Shown in pieces: positions 45,888 to 58,529 of a stretch of DNA of 64,000 nucleotides. Source of the DNA: Okapia johnstoni. Taxonomy: Eukaryota > Chordata > Mammalia > Artiodactyla > Giraffidae. The stretch lies in the NCBI GenBank assembly GCA_024291935.2, contig CM044313.1, forward strand, positions 85,125,001 through 85,189,000, given 5' to 3'. Below the pieces are notes generated by a model. That model was not told where the DNA came from, ran no database searches, and worked only from the letters and a program-made list of their open reading frames with translations. Made by a program: the position numbers and the translations under genes. Numbering within the stretch: position 1 is the stretch's first letter; each line of letters opens with the position of its first letter.

Positions 45888-48267
45888 AAAACCACAGCAC
45901 TTTAATATTAGAAAGTGATGCATAATTTACATAATTGGAATATAGAAATAACATTGCTTGATTTACATCTCCCAGAATGTTAAATTACAAAGTTGAGCAA
46001 GCTCCAAAACCACTTTAACTTCAAATATCCTGTAACTTAGCATGGCTTAGGTGAACTATAGAATTAAGGATATATATCACAAAATTTTCTTTGTGGTCAC
46101 ATTCTATATTATTCTTTTAAGCAGATTTTTCTCATTTAGTATGCTTAAAATGACATTCAGGGCAGAACATAGGTGATATGCCACTTTAATATAATGTCAG
46201 AAATATGTCTCCATATTTTTTCTTTTCATATAAGGAAAAAAGTGTGCTCTAAATGCAGTAATACAAAAATGCATAAAATTAAATATTGCTACTAATAATA
46301 CATAAATAATACTTTATAAATTAGCTTATAATATATGAAAAAATTCATTTAAACAACTAGACTTCTTATACCATTTATGAGTTATTTCAGAAATATTGTG
46401 AATGAAAATGAGCTTATTTTTGAGTCTTCTGTAATTATTCTTTCTGCTTGCCATAGAATTTCAAAGTGCCTCAGTTACTCTAAACTGTTTTATTCTTTTG
46501 GTTCAGTCATAATTCACCAAAGCTAGATTTTATTGTTATTGCAATGTATAAAATCCAGGGCATCTAATAATTTTATCTAAAAATGCCCTGGTCAGAAATG
46601 GATATTGCTACACCTGAAACATTTGATTCCCTCTAAGTATGCACATAGTTTTATTATCAAGAAGACCAAAAGAGGGAGAAATAAAAAATAGCTTGCCTTC
46701 TTGAGAAATTCACATTCCTCACCTACTATATACTTAAGACAAATTATGATTTCTCAAGCATATCATATTCTATGTGGAATCAATACCATGGTGAATTGTA
46801 ACATTTTAATTTTTCAAATTGTTGATTCATCCAAAACAGATTTTAATTTTATCTGACAAATAGCTTAACTATAGGTTTCCATAAAAAACAGTATAAACCA
46901 CATACTAAGAGGTCAACATCATCTGCTACTTACAGATGTTGGTGCAAAAAACACCCAACCAACTAAACAGACATAAATCCCATAGTTTCTAAAGCTGGAC
47001 TGAGCACAAAATTTTATTTTCTTAAAACCTGGAATCTGCTGTAAGCACTGCACTCAGATAACTTGAAAGAGAGTTAAAAAGCTATTTTAAAGCAGCACTT
47101 GAAGAATAGCCAAGATATGCATTCATATGAGCTGAGAATGAAGAAAGCCAACAATATAAAAACACGTATTTACATAGCATCTGCTACCTGTCAATGTTTC
47201 AAGTACTAAGGACGTATGATAATTAAGACTGACTTTCTAATTAAAAGAAGGTGAAGTTTACTGGGAAAGATATGTTGAAAAAATATAGAGATATAGTGTT
47301 AAAAATGATAATAGATGAAGTGAGTAAAGTACAATTTCATTGATAATGGAGATTAGGAAACTGAAGAAATTTAATGATTATTGTAGCTTATTAGTAGAGA
47401 GCATTAGAATCTTAGTCTAATATTATTACCCTCATCATACTAAAATTTTTGTTTGGTGGGAAGGGAAAATGTCTTGATTTAATACAGTGCACTATTAAAC
47501 AATAATATTGAGAAGCCAATACAGAATGGAGATTGAGAGCAATGAAACCTGAGATTGTTAGTTGAAAAAGGATTATTATGAATATTGAAGTCATTGAGGA
47601 ATGGCTTTAAGTAATTACATAAAGTAAGCTTGTATGTTCTGTGATTGATTAGAACTTTTTAAAAATCATAGTAAAACAAAGACAGATAGTTACAGCATCT
47701 TTAAATGATTCAAAAAATATAAATAATGTATATCATGTTTATGGAAAAACATAGTTTCTCATTTGAGACAAAGGTAGATAACTTATTTTGTCCTTATTCT
47801 AATGAATATGCCTCTGCTGAAGTCACAACTTTTCTCACAGATATGTCAATATTTGAAGAGAACATTCCACTAGAGAGAAATCTGGTCCCTTATTATACTC
47901 TGGGGTACATGGGGTCTATATAATGACAACAGATACTGAAATTATAAATAAGAAATAAATCCTAAATAAAGAAGAACTTTTAGTGTTCAGAATAGATCTT
48001 CTCTATGTCATAGCAGGATTTATAACTGAGGAATAGGGAAAGAGGCAATAAAATAAATGAGTGAATCCAATTTCCAATAATGGTCTATGAGGTCATAAAA
48101 CCAACTTTTCTACAGTAAACAAATGAAGCTAAAATAGTTCAGTAACATATTTGAAATATTTTAAGACATTGATGAACAATTAAAAAGATTATTAGATCAT
48201 ACTATAATAACATATAGAATGTGGAAGCAAATTTGATTGCAGGAGTTTATTAACTTTGTCATTTAAA
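45888..48267. other. AT-rich unassigned region
   Basis: 2.4 kb of AT-rich DNA with no named repeat and no coding signal. Confidence 0.5.
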
Positions 48268-48560
48268 AAGTTTTTTATTTTATATTTGAGTATGTTTGAC
48301 TGACACTGTTTTAGTTTCAGCTCTACAGTACATTGATTTAGTTATATTTATATATAGACAATATATATAGGTTATTACAGAGTATTGAGTAGAGTTCCCT
48401 GTGCTATACAGTCAATCTTTGTTTATTATCTATTTTATATAGAGTAGTGTGTATATGTTAACCCCCAAGCTCCTAATTTATCACTCCACCCATCTTTCCC
48501 TCTTTGTAACCATAAGTTTGTTTAGTAAGTCTATGAGTTCGTTCATTTTGAATTAATAAA
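48268..48560 (-). mobile_element. L1 3' UTR fragment
   Basis: Contains 'gagtagagttccctgtgct', 'atacagtcaatctttgttt', 'attatctattttatataga' and 'gtaaccataagtttg', which match the L1 3' region read in reverse (compare 61085-61275). Non-coding. Confidence 0.85.
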
Positions 48561-48977
48561 AAAATAAAATTTGAAATCAAAGATTCCCACAAGATAGTCT
48601 AAAAGAAGGCATCATCTGTAATGGGCAAGAGGTAAATTCTAAATATCCAGACTTCACAAATATTTGCTGGTTCAAATTATTATTGTTGATTGTGCGGTAC
48701 AAGGATAAAAGTATTGATTTAAGTTGGTCTTCTCATAGCTTTTCCAGTCATTCAACAGGAACATCAGTTCCTCTATGCAGTTCAGTCATTTAATCCAAAG
48801 TTGAAAATTATTCCTGTATTTTTTAAGTGCTTTAAGTATCACCATATCGAAGGTGACCAGACACAAAAGGAAGAAATGGCATCACGAAAAAAACTAGCAG
48901 ATAACAGACAATATATTCAAACTCAGAAAATTACAAATATTATAATTACCCAAGAAACAACTAAAGCAAATATCCTT
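48561..48977. other. Unassigned sequence
   Basis: No repeat or coding signal recognised. Confidence 0.45.
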
Positions 48978-49020
48978 ACTGTAATAGTTTCCTATGGCTG
49001 CCATAACATGTTGTGTTCAC
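48978..49020 (+). mobile_element. Possible MLT1-type LTR 5' end
   Basis: 'gtaatagtttcctatggctg' followed by 'ccataacatgtt' resembles the 5' start of MLT1-type LTRs. Only about 40 bp remains before Bov-B sequence begins. Confidence 0.4.
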
Positions 49021-49051
49021 TCTGCGACAGCCAGACATTCTGTAATGTGAA

Positions 49052-50040
49052 GTGAAGTGGGCCTTAGGAAGCATTGTTATGAACAAAGCTAGTGGAGGCA
49101 ATGGAATTCCAGTTGAGCTATTTAAAATCCTAAAAGATGATGCTGTGAAAGTGCTGCACTCAACGTGTCGCCAATTTGGAAAACTCAGCACTGGGCACAG
49201 GACTGGAAAAGATCAGTTTCATTCCAATCCCAAAAAAGGGTAATGCCAAAGAATGTTCAAACTGCCATTCAATTGCCTTCATTTCACATGCTAGCAAGTT
49301 AATGCACAAAATTCTTCTAGCTAGCCTTCAGCAGTATGTGAACTGAGAACCTGTAGATGTACAGGTTGGATATAGAAAAGGTAGAGGAACCAGAGATCAA
49401 ATTGTGAACATTCGTTGGAGCATAGAAAAAGCAAAGGAATTGCTTTGCTTATTAACTGAGTAACTTAGTAACTGAGTAACTGAGTTAGGTCCTCTGTCCA
49501 TGGAATTCTCCAGGCAGGTATACTGGAGTGGGTAGCCGTTCCCTTCTCACGGGGGATCTTCCCGATCCAGGAGTCGAATCCAGGTCTTTTTGCATTTCAG
49601 GCAGATTGTTTACCATCTGAGCCATCAGACTATGTGGATAATAACAAACTGTGGAAAGTTCTTAAAGAGACGGGAATACCAGATCACCTTACCTGTCTAT
49701 TGAGAAATCTGTATGCACCTCAAGAGCAACAGTTAGAACTGGACATGGAACAATGGACTTGTTCAAAATTGGGAAAGGAGTACCACAAGACTATATATTG
49801 TCACCCTGCTTATTTAATTTATATGAGGAGTATATCATTTGAAATGCCAGCCTGGATGAATCACAAACTGGAATTATCATTGCTGGGAGAAATACCAACA
49901 ACATCAGATATGCAAATGATATCACTATAATCGTAGAAAAGGAAGAGGAACTAAGGAGCCTTTTGATAAGTGTGAAAGAGGAGAGTGAAAAAAGCTGGCT
50001 TAAAGCCAAACATTCAAAAAACTAAGATCATAATATCTGG
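49052..50040 (+). pseudogene. Bov-B ORF2 remnant: RT, disrupted
   Basis: Plus-strand frames include MNKASGGNGIPVELFKILKD, later MDNNKLWKVLKETGIPDHLT and LTCLLRNLYAP. The 'agatatgcaaatgatatc' segment encodes YAND in place of YADD. A SINE at 49449-49628 removes the catalytic KAFD block region, and stops occur on both sides. Inactive. Confidence 0.82.
49449..49628 (-). mobile_element. Bov-tA SINE inserted in Bov-B
   Basis: Minus-strand SINE with head 'ctgatggctcagatggtaaa' and body to the 'gaggacctaac' region. The 3' side carries 'gtaactga'-type short repeats. It replaces part of the 'ttgactatgccaaagcc' segment of the host Bov-B, and no clean TSD is visible. Confidence 0.88.
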
Positions 50041-50117
50041 TGCCATCACTTCATGACAAAGAGATGGAGTGACAATTTTTCTTTTCTTGGGCTCCAAAAT
50101 CACTGTAGACAGTAACT

Positions 50118-51034
50118 CAGTTCAGTTCAGTTCAGTTGCTCAGTCATGTCCAACTTTTTGCGACCCCATGAACCACAGCATTCCAGGCCTCCCTGTCCAT
50201 CACCAACTCCTGGAGTTTACCCAGACTCATGTCCACTGAGTCGGTGACGCCATCCAACCATCTCATCCTCTGTCGTTCCCTTCTCCTCCTGCCCTCAGTC
50301 TTTCCCAGCATCAGGGTCTTTTCAAATGAGTCAGCTCTTTGCATCAGGTGGCCAAAATACTGGAGTTTCAGCTTCAACATCAGTCCTTCCAATGAACACC
50401 CAGGACTGATCTCCTTTAGGATGGACTGGTTTGATCTCCTTGCAGTTCAAGAGACTCTCAAGAGTCTTCTCCAACACCACAGTTCAAAAGCATCAATTCT
50501 TCTGCACTCAGCTTTCTTTATACTCCAACTCTCACATCCATACATGACTATTGGAAAAACCATAGCTTTGACTAGATGGACCTTTGTGGACAAAGTAATG
50601 TCTCTGCTTTTTAATATGCTGTCTATGTTGGTCATAACTTTCCTTCCAAGGAGTAAGAGTCTTTATCTGAAGTTATTGATATTTCTCCCAGCTATCTTGA
50701 TTCCAGCTTGTGCTTCCTCCAGCCAGTGTTTCTCATGATGTACTCTGCATATAAGTTAAATAAGCAGGGTGACAATATACAGCCTTGACATAATCCTTTT
50801 CCTATTTGGAACCAGTCTGTTGTTCCATGTCCAGTTCTAACTGTTGCTTCCTGACCTGCATTCAGGTTTCTCAAGAGGCAGGTCAGGTGGTCTGGTATTC
50901 CCATCTCTTTCAGAATTGTCCACAGTTTATTGTGATCCACACAGTCAAAGGCTTTGGTGTAGTCAATAAAGCAGAAATAGATGTTTTTCTGGAAATCTCT
51001 TGCTTTTTCAATGATCCAGCGGATGTTGGCTACA
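50118..51034 (-). mobile_element. Inserted Bov-B, 5'-truncated with internal deletion
   Basis: The minus-strand copy starts from a four-unit CTGAA tail at 50118 and ends in mid RT at 51034. Compared with 20293-21249 it lacks about 250 bp between 'ggagtaagagtcttt' (50650) and 'atctgaagttattgat' (50664), removing the YADD box and the sequence up to the ATG-like segment. It lies inside the older plus-strand Bov-B. Confidence 0.92.
50692..51033 (-). pseudogene. Bov-B RT fragment with YTKAFDCVDH block
   Basis: Open minus-strand frame reading IRWIIEKARDFQKNIYFCFI, DYTKAFDCVDHNKLWTILKE and GCILSPCLFNLYAEYIMRN. This holds the catalytic Asp block and the GxxLSPxLFN block of the RT. It is followed by the internal deletion, so the YADD box is absent. 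Confidence 0.87.
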
Positions 51035-51580
51035 ATCATGAAATTAGAAGATGCTTGCTCCTTGTAAGGAAAGCTATAAAAAACCTAGAAAGTATATTGA
51101 AAAGCAGAGACATCACTTTGCCAACAAAGAGCTGTATAGTTAAGTCCTTGATTTTTCCAGTAGTCATGTATAGATGTGAGAGGTGGACCATAAAGAAAAT
51201 TGAGTGCTGAAGAATTGATGCTTTTGAACAATGCTGCTGGAGAAGACTCTCGAGAGTCCCTTGGACAACAAGGAGATCAAACCAGTCAATGCTAAAGGAA
51301 CTCAATCATGAATATTCATTGGGAGTACTGATGTTGAAGCTGAAGCTCCAATACTTTGGCCATCTGATAGGAAGAGCCAACACTTTGGAAAAGACTCTGA
51401 TGCTGAGAAAGATTGAAGGCAAGGAGTGACAGAGGATGAGTTGTTTGGATGGCATTGTCAACTCAATGGACATAAGTTTGAGGAAATACCAGGAGACAAT
51501 GAAGGACCGGGAAGCCTGGTGTGCTGCAGTCCAGGGAGTTGCAAAGAGTTGGACACAACTGGGCAACTGAATAACAACAA

Positions 51581-52299
51581 TGTAATTTTGGAAAATATAC
51601 AGACAGTAATCAATAACATATATTGCTTACTTTTTCAAAATATCTAATGGAATATTTTTTCTTTTTTTAATAATGTTCATTTTTCAGCCACTTACTTATC
51701 ATTTAAAATTTTGTTCTGGAAAATAAGTCACATCAAATGTCAGAGGATTTAGTTGAAGAAACTGTTTTCCTTTAAGAGATAAAAATCTTAATGAAGAGAG
51801 TCAAAACATCTCAGTCTTTATAAAAGGTCCACTGCTGATTTTTCAGTTCATCATCTTCTTAATTTCCCCATTTATAAATATGAGACATCTGATTAGCTCT
51901 CTGGTGGATTTCAAGTATCATAAAGTGTGATGTATCAAATGTATTGAAGCCATATTAAGATTATTTCACTGCTTTAATAATGATATCAGTGTGCTCTACC
52001 CTGCTGCAAAAAGCAAAAAACAAAAGAACAGTAGAACCCAGCAATGAAAACAGACACAAACATTATATAAAGAAACAAATTATACTTAATCTCTTCTGGC
52101 TCCTACTTTGCTGTAATGGTAATTTCTCCAAGTAGGGAAATATAAAATATTTTGTTTTCAAAATTATTTATACCACAATTAATTATGTGGCCCATTGAAC
52201 TCAAAATTAATAGATAAAAGTATTTTGTTTTAGGTTAGTTATTCAGTAAGTTTATATGTACACAATATTCTCCTAAAAATTGTGAAAAGAATTGTCTTT
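51581..52299. other. AT-rich unassigned region
   Basis: No repeat or coding signal recognised. Confidence 0.5.
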
Positions 52300-54130
52300 C
52301 AACCATTAAGTCACATCCAGCCTTTTGCAACACCATGGACTGCACCACGCCAGGCTTCTCTGTCCTCCACCACCTCCCACAGTTTGCTCAAATTCATGTC
52401 CATTGATTCAATGATGCTATCTAACCATCTAATCCCCTGCCACCTCCTTTTCCTTTTTCCATCAGTCTTTCCCAGCATCAGGGTCTTTACCAATCAATTG
52501 GCTTTTCACATCACATAGTCAAAGTATTTAGCTTCGGCTTTAGCATCTGTCCTTCCAATGAATATTCATGGTTGATTTCCTTTAGGATTGATTGGTTTGA
52601 TCTCCTTTCTTTCTAAAGGAATCTCAGTCTTCTCCAGCATCACAATTTGAGAGCATCAGTTCTTTGGCACTCAGCCTTCTTTATGGTCCAACTCTCAAAT
52701 CTGTACTTGACTACTTGAAAACTCATAGATTTGCCTATACAGACCTTTGTTGGAAAAGTGATGACCCTGCTTTTTAATACACTGCATAGGTTTGTCATAG
52801 CTTTCCTTCCAAGGAACAAGTGTCTTATTTCGTGGCTGCAGTCACTGTCTGCAGTGATTCTGAAGCCCAAGAAAAGAAAATCTATCATTGCTTCCAATTT
52901 TTCCCCTTCTATCTTCCATAAAGTGGTGGAATAAGATGGGATGATCTTAAATTTTTTAATGCTGAGTTTCAATCCAGCTTTTCACTCTCTTCTTTAATCC
53001 TCATCAGGAGGTTCTTTAGTTTCTCTTCATGTTCTGCCATTATTTGACTGAAATCATCTGAATATCTGAGGTTGTTGATTCCAGCTTATGCTTTATCCAG
53101 CCCAGCATTTCGCATGATATACTCTGAAGAAAAGTTATATAAGCAGAGTGACAATATACAGCCTTGTACTCATTTCCCAATTTGGAACCAGTCCATTGTT
53201 CCATATCTGGTTCTAACTGTTGTTTCTTGATCTGCATAAAGGATTCTCAAGAGACAGGTAAAGTCATCTGATACTCCTATTTCTTTAAGAATTTTCCACA
53301 GTTTTCTGTGATCCACACAGTCAAAGCTTTAGCATAGTGAATGAAGCAGAAGTACATGTTGTTCTGGAATTTCCCTGCTTTATTCATGATCCAACAAATG
53401 TTGCCAATTTGTTCTCTAGTCCCTCTGCCTTTTCTAAACCTAGCTTGTACATCTGGAAGTTCTCAGTTCAAATACTGCTGAAGCCTAACTTGAAGGATTT
53501 TAAGCATAACCTTGTTAACATGTGAAGTGAGTGCAATTTTATGGCAGTTTGAACACTCACTGGCATTGTTTTTCTTTGGGATTCGAATGAAAACTGATAT
53601 TTTCCAGTCTTGCGCCCACTGCTGAGTTTTCCAAATTTGCTGACATATTGAGTGCAGCACTTTAACAGCATAATCTTTTGGGATTTGAAATAGTTCAGCT
53701 GGAATTCTGTCACTGCTACTAGCTTTGTTCGTAGTAATGCTTCCTAAGAACCACTTAACTTCACACTCCAGGATATCTGGCTCTGGGTGAGTGACCACAT
53801 AATTGTGGTTATGAGTCATGAAGACCTTTCTTTTATAGTTTTTCTCTGTGTTCTTGCCACCTCTTATTAATCTCTTCTGCCTCTGCTAGGTCCTTTCTCT
53901 TCCTGTCCTTTATCATGCTCATCTTTGCATGAAATATTCTCTTGATATCTCCAATTATCTTGAAGAGATGTCTAATCTTTCCCCTTCTATTTTTTTTCCC
54001 TCTATTTCTTGGCATTGTTCATTTAAGAACATTTTCTCATCACTCTTTGCTTTTTCTGGAACTCTGTACTGGGTTCCGTATATCTTCCCCTTCCTCCCTT
54101 ACTTTTCACAAGGAATTGTGTAAGGCGATA
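52300..54130 (-). mobile_element. Bov-B LINE, 1.8 kb, old
   Basis: Minus strand from the region after the endonuclease ('aagtaagggaggaaggggaa') through RT to the 3' end without a clear CTGAA tail. It is diverged throughout, for example 'caccacctcccacagtttg' for 'accaactcccggagttt', which fits an older insertion than the nested copies. Confidence 0.92.
52640..54015 (-). pseudogene. Bov-B ORF2 remnant, heavily mutated
   Basis: Minus-strand pieces in order: MPRNRGKKNRRGKIRHLFKI, a KIFHAKMSMIKDRKRKDLAE region, SITTNKASSSDRIPAELFQI, then KKFKIIPSYSTTLWKIEGEK. The YADD box region has been lost or altered ('caacctcagatattcagatg'). Many stops; no functional domain. Confidence 0.82.
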
Positions 54131-54211
54131 TTTTAGTCTTTATTGAGAACATAATCTAGTTAAACAGTTAAATATATGCAAATGCAATACTTAAGGAGGA
54201 AAAGCATTGTG
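54131..54211. other. Unassigned spacer
   Basis: Short spacer, nothing recognised. Confidence 0.45.
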
Positions 54212-54424
54212 CTGTATTGTGTTGAGTCACTCAGTTGTGTCAGACTCTTTGTGACCCCATGGACTGTAGCCCGCCAGGCTCCTCTGTCCATGGAATTCTC
54301 TAGGCCAGAATACTGGAGTGGATAACTCTTCCCTTCTCTAGGGGATCTTCCTAACTCAGGCATCAAACCCACATCTCCTGCATTGCAGGTGGATTCTTTA
54401 CCACCTGAGTCACCGGGGAAGCCC
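54212..54424 (-). mobile_element. Bov-tA SINE, full length
   Basis: Complete minus-strand copy from 'gggcttccccggtgactc' through 'ctgcaatgcaggagatgtgg' to the Bov-A body. Low to moderate divergence. No clear TSD. Confidence 0.94.
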
Positions 54425-57094
54425 AATATCATGGAAAGGAAGGGTTCAGCAATGGAATTTACAACCATGTCAAATGAACAAAATTTCAGTAAAAGGGATA
54501 TTTAAAAGATGTCCTTTGTTGTTTCTAATGACAGTTAGTTTAGTTTTGAATTATCTATCCAGATTGCAATATTAAAAATATATGATAGGTAAAGAAATAG
54601 AAGCTAGTAGCATATTTCATTTTAGATTTTTAAAGACTGTGAATGCATCTGCATAGAGAAATACAGACAATATAAAAGGACTCAGAAACTATGATGTGTA
54701 ACAAAAATATTTTTTAAAATACTTATATTTTGTTCATTTAATATTCTCTTTGTTACTGTCATTATTTGGAGTATGTCACTGCTTAACCATATTTGTGGTT
54801 TAAGAGATATAACCAAAAAGAAGAGACATATTGAGTATACAACATTTAAAGAAAGGAAATTAAATGGATGAAAATGTTTATAAAGATAGGAAATGATAAT
54901 ATCTGGAGAGTGTATAGAAGAGTATATATATATATATATATATATATACATACATATAAATTTTTTTTTTCCTGGTGTATAAGTCACATTCCCAACCTAA
55001 TTAGCTACAGGAAAGGGCTATAACCAGGAATCTCTAATTCTTTGGGAAAATATTATTTGTTGTAATGAAAGTGTAACCAGAAGATTTAGGTGGATGAGTA
55101 CCATTGACATATACAGGAACAGAGTAATCTGAGTTTATGCAAAGGGAAAATTATTAAGTTGTGAAAGTGAGACTGAGCATAATATAACAAAACACTCAAA
55201 ATAATAGAGTGTTTATGTGGGAGAAGAACAAGTTTGAATGTCATATTTGAGATGCTTGGATTGTCAAAATAAGGGCCTTGAACATTTCTGATACACAATG
55301 TGTACATGTATCTATTTTAATATGCAGAGAGAAAGCTAGTGACTAGTTACATAGCTATTGCAATAATACAATTAAATTCTGGTTAAGTTTTCAGCCATTA
55401 TTTTAGTGATGTAAGTAAATAATTGTCATATGTAAAAACACTGCCAGTAATGATTAACAAGATTTGTTAAATAATAGATTTGGTGAACATTGTCAACAAT
55501 GATTTTGAGTAATATTGCAAATATTTAATATTTCACCATCTGAAGAGGTCACATATAAAACAAAAAAACAAAGGATACAAAAAATTATAATAGACAAAAT
55601 GTTAAATGAGAAAAAGTAAAAAGATAAATAGGATAAAGTGAAATTCACAGAAATGTGTTTAAATATATATATGCCATGTTAGGGTACTTCTGGACAATAA
55701 AGAGTCTAGTTTTACTAATTTATGCCACTTTGCTAGGAGAGTGGTGTAGTACTTTGTCAATGTTATCATTTAACCATATGAATAATTTGTTATTTTAAAT
55801 GACAATTTTATTTATGATGTATAACATTTAAAAATTTATAAATAATTGGCATACTTGAATTGAAATCAAATTACTTTAAAAATGACTTGCCTAAATGCTT
55901 TCTAATGCATTCTAAATGCATTGCCAGTCAATAATTTTAAGTAAATAGCTTTATAATTGTATTTTGCAATGAAAGTTCATATTTCAATTTTATATCTAAT
56001 CTATGTTTACTAAAATAAAGAAATAAGTTATTCAGGAATACTGATATACTGTCTCAAATATTTATATAAATGAATTCATAACAAAAAATTTTCCCAAGTA
56101 CTGTACAGCTTCAATTAGATTTTTATTAAAGACATTCTAAAACAGATATTAAATTATAGTTGTTGTATTAAGATTTGAGTAGTTATATTTAAATTGAAAT
56201 TCTATGGTGTTCTGAATAAAATTAACTGTACTGTTACTTAATATAAATTTCTGTACACTTTACATATCAGATATTTATCTTATGAAGTAAAGTCAAAAGT
56301 GCATACATTTGTAATATTCTGAAGATTTAAAATACAAATAAGTTATTACTATTGAAAAGCTAAAAAGGAGCAAAATACCAGTCTCATTTCAACTGTATAC
56401 ATGAAAGTGTATTTTTCAATATTTGTCACTCAACCATATTTATAAAGATACCAATGAATAGAAATGTCATACAGGTGAAATAGTAAGAGAAATATAGAGG
56501 AAAACGAACAAATTCAATAGAGTCAATTAAGTGGAAATAAAATAAATTTTGTAAATCATGATTTAATCTTGTCTCGGAAATAAAGCTGTCAATTGTTACT
56601 TCTTCATGAAATCATTTTCACTCAAATACTTACGTGGTAGTTAAGTCATTTCTTCACATTTAAACATATTGAATTTCTTGTTTAACATGGTTGTCCAATA
56701 CGTTTATATCAGTCATCTAATAACATGAAAATATTCATGAAAAGGTAACAGGAAAGAAAATTTCCTTTTGTGGACAGGAAAGTCAAAATTCCATTATGTT
56801 ACAATAAATATTTTAGTTTAACTCTATCATGAAATGTCTAATATGTAACTATATAGTATAAGCCATATTTGCATATATGCAAGTATATTCCCTTACCCAA
56901 ATTATACTTGTTTACATTCACATATTTATATTTTTTTAGAGAACAAGCAAATGTTTACACTATAGGTTTTTTAATCATGCTGATATTTATCTTCTTTGAA
57001 GCAGAAATGCAGAGCAAACAAAGTATTTATTTAGTGTATGAAGAACTGAAAAAATTATAACAGATTTATATATCATTTTATAAATACAAGACAT
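54425..57094. other. AT-rich unassigned region
   Basis: 2.7 kb of very AT-rich DNA including a TA microsatellite. No named repeat and no coding signal. Confidence 0.5.
54923..54957 (+). repeat. (TA)n microsatellite
   Basis: About 13 TA units followed by 'catacatata' and a nearby T run. Confidence 0.95.
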
Positions 57095-57449
57095 CACTGT
57101 GGATGAGACTCTGGAGAGTCCCTTGTACAGCAAGGAGATCCAATGAGTCAACCCTAAAGGAAATCAGCCTTGAATATTCACTGGAAGGACTGATGCTGAA
57201 GCTGAAGCCCCAATACTTTGGCCACCTGATGAGGAGAGTTGACTCATTGTAGAAGACCCTGATACTGGGAAAAATTGAGGGCAAGAGGAGAAGAGGGCAA
57301 CAGAGGATGAGATGGTTAGATAGCCTCACTGACCTAATGGACATGAATTTCAGGAAACTTGAGAATAAATGATGGACAGGGAAGCCTGGTGTGCTGCAGT
57401 TCATGGGGTGGCAAAGAGTTGGACATGACTTAGTAACTGAACAACAATA
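57095..57449 (+). mobile_element. Bov-B LINE 3' end, AACAA-tail class
   Basis: Runs from 'gatgagactctggagagtcc' to 'gtaactgaacaacaataacc'. Diagnostic bases 'agaagaccctgatactgg' are shared with the copy at 57673-58035 and differ from the '...gaccctgatgctgg' of other copies. The tail is AACAACAA, not CTGAA repeats. No coding capacity. Confidence 0.92.
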
Positions 57450-57660
57450 ACCATAAGCTATGCCCTTCACATTGTTAGGGCTTTATGTTAGGACCATAAA
57501 CTCAATATTAAAAAGTATAGTGTAACCAAAAAGGACAAGTTTGGGGATCACTTTTTCCCTGTGATTTTGAAACTGACCAGGACCCTATGAGGTTCCTGGG
57601 CATAAAAGACTTTCTGTGTCACCTACTCTGAGTTTCAAAGGGCAAGTTCAAACGATTGCT

Positions 57661-58047
57661 AATCAGGGGAGGCTGAATGCCAAAGAGTGGATCCTTTGAA
57701 CTGTGGTGCTAGAGAAGACTCTTGAGAGTCCTTTGGACAGCAAGGAGATCCAACCAGTCATCCCTAAAGGAAATCAACCTTGAATATTCACTGGAAGGAC
57801 TGATACTGAAGCTGAACCTCCATTACTTTGGCCAACTGATGCAAAGAGTCGGCTCATTGCAGAAGACCCTGATACTGGGCAAGACAGGGCAAGAGAAGAA
57901 GGGGGCAACAGAGGATGAGATGGTTGGATGGCATCATAGACCCTGTGACTTTGAGCACACTCCAGGAGATAGTGAAGGACAGGGAAGACTGGTGTGCTGC
58001 AGTCCACGGAGTTGGAAAGAGACAGGAACAACAACAATCAGGAGAGG
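57661..58047 (+). mobile_element. Bov-B LINE 3' end inserted in LTR, AACAA-tail class
   Basis: The element at about 57673-58035 is flanked by 'aatcaggggagg' (57661-57672) and 'aatcaggagagg' (58036-58047), a 12-bp TSD with one difference that belongs to the LTR. It starts at 'ctgaatgccaaagagtgg' and ends 'gaaagagacaggaacaacaac'. Same diagnostic bases as 57095-57449. Confidence 0.92.
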
Positions 58048-58328
58048 GAGGGGATGTGGAGACAAGGGAGGAACAGTGAAGAAACAATAGTACAGCCTTG
58101 GGGGCAGATTTTGTTTTCTCCTCAAGGGACACACATAATATCTCTGAGCTCTTCAGCAGAACTAACCCCTCCCCCCACCCAAATGGAAGATGTCAACTGC
58201 TTCCTGAAACACTCTTCATTCCAGAGATGGTCACAGTTTGGCCATCATCACCTGATGCCAGATGAACTCTGAACTGAAGAAATGCAGGCCCTAGGCACAC
58301 CGGTCCTTATTGACATTCGCCCCTGGAC

Positions 58329-58435
58329 TATAAGACTCCTCAGCGTCCCACACACCCCTCCCCAAGCAGCATTGGACCACGCAGTTTTGAGGGCATTAGC
58401 CCTCTGTAGCCTCCTTTGCTTGGCAAAGAAATAAA
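58329..58435 (+). promoter_or_regulatory. Putative LTR TATA box and poly(A) signal
   Basis: TATAAG at 58329-58334 and AATAAA at 58430-58435 are placed as U3 promoter and R-region polyadenylation signals of the LTR. A second TATA-like ATAAAAG is at about 57602. Assignment depends on the LTR call. Confidence 0.35.
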
Positions 58436-58529
58436 TCTCTTTTTTTTTTTTCTGCTTCACCCAAAACTCTCTCTCTCAGATTTAATTCAGTGTTAGTGTA
58501 CAGAAGTCAGATCTGGCCTGAGTTTCACA

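Larger units (their letters stand above)
49028..51580 (+). mobile_element. Bov-B LINE interrupted by a SINE and by an opposite-strand Bov-B
   Basis: The outer copy is made of 49028-49448, 49629-50117 and about 51035-51580 on the plus strand, running from RT to the 3' end. It ends 'gggcaactgaataacaac' rather than in CTGAA repeats. Element order is continuous across both insertions: 'aaaatcactgtagacagtaa' at 50098 resumes at 51035 with 'tacaatcatgaaattagaag'. It is more diverged than the inserted Bov-B. No clear TSD was found for the inserted Bov-B. Confidence 0.9.
57521..58529 (+). mobile_element. Probable solo LTR (endogenous retrovirus, ERV1-like), split by Bov-B
   Basis: Parts are 57521-57672 and 58036-58529, about 634 bp after removing the Bov-B and one TSD copy. 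It starts TG and ends CA. A TATA-like TATAAG (58329-58334) lies about 100 bp before AATAAA (58430-58435), followed by a T-rich stretch and 'cactgttagtgta'-type U5 sequence. Flanks 'tatag' (57516-57520) and 'catag' (58530-58534) match at 4 of 5 bases. No internal viral genes are seen, so it would be a recombined solo LTR. Family name not known. Confidence 0.6.
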
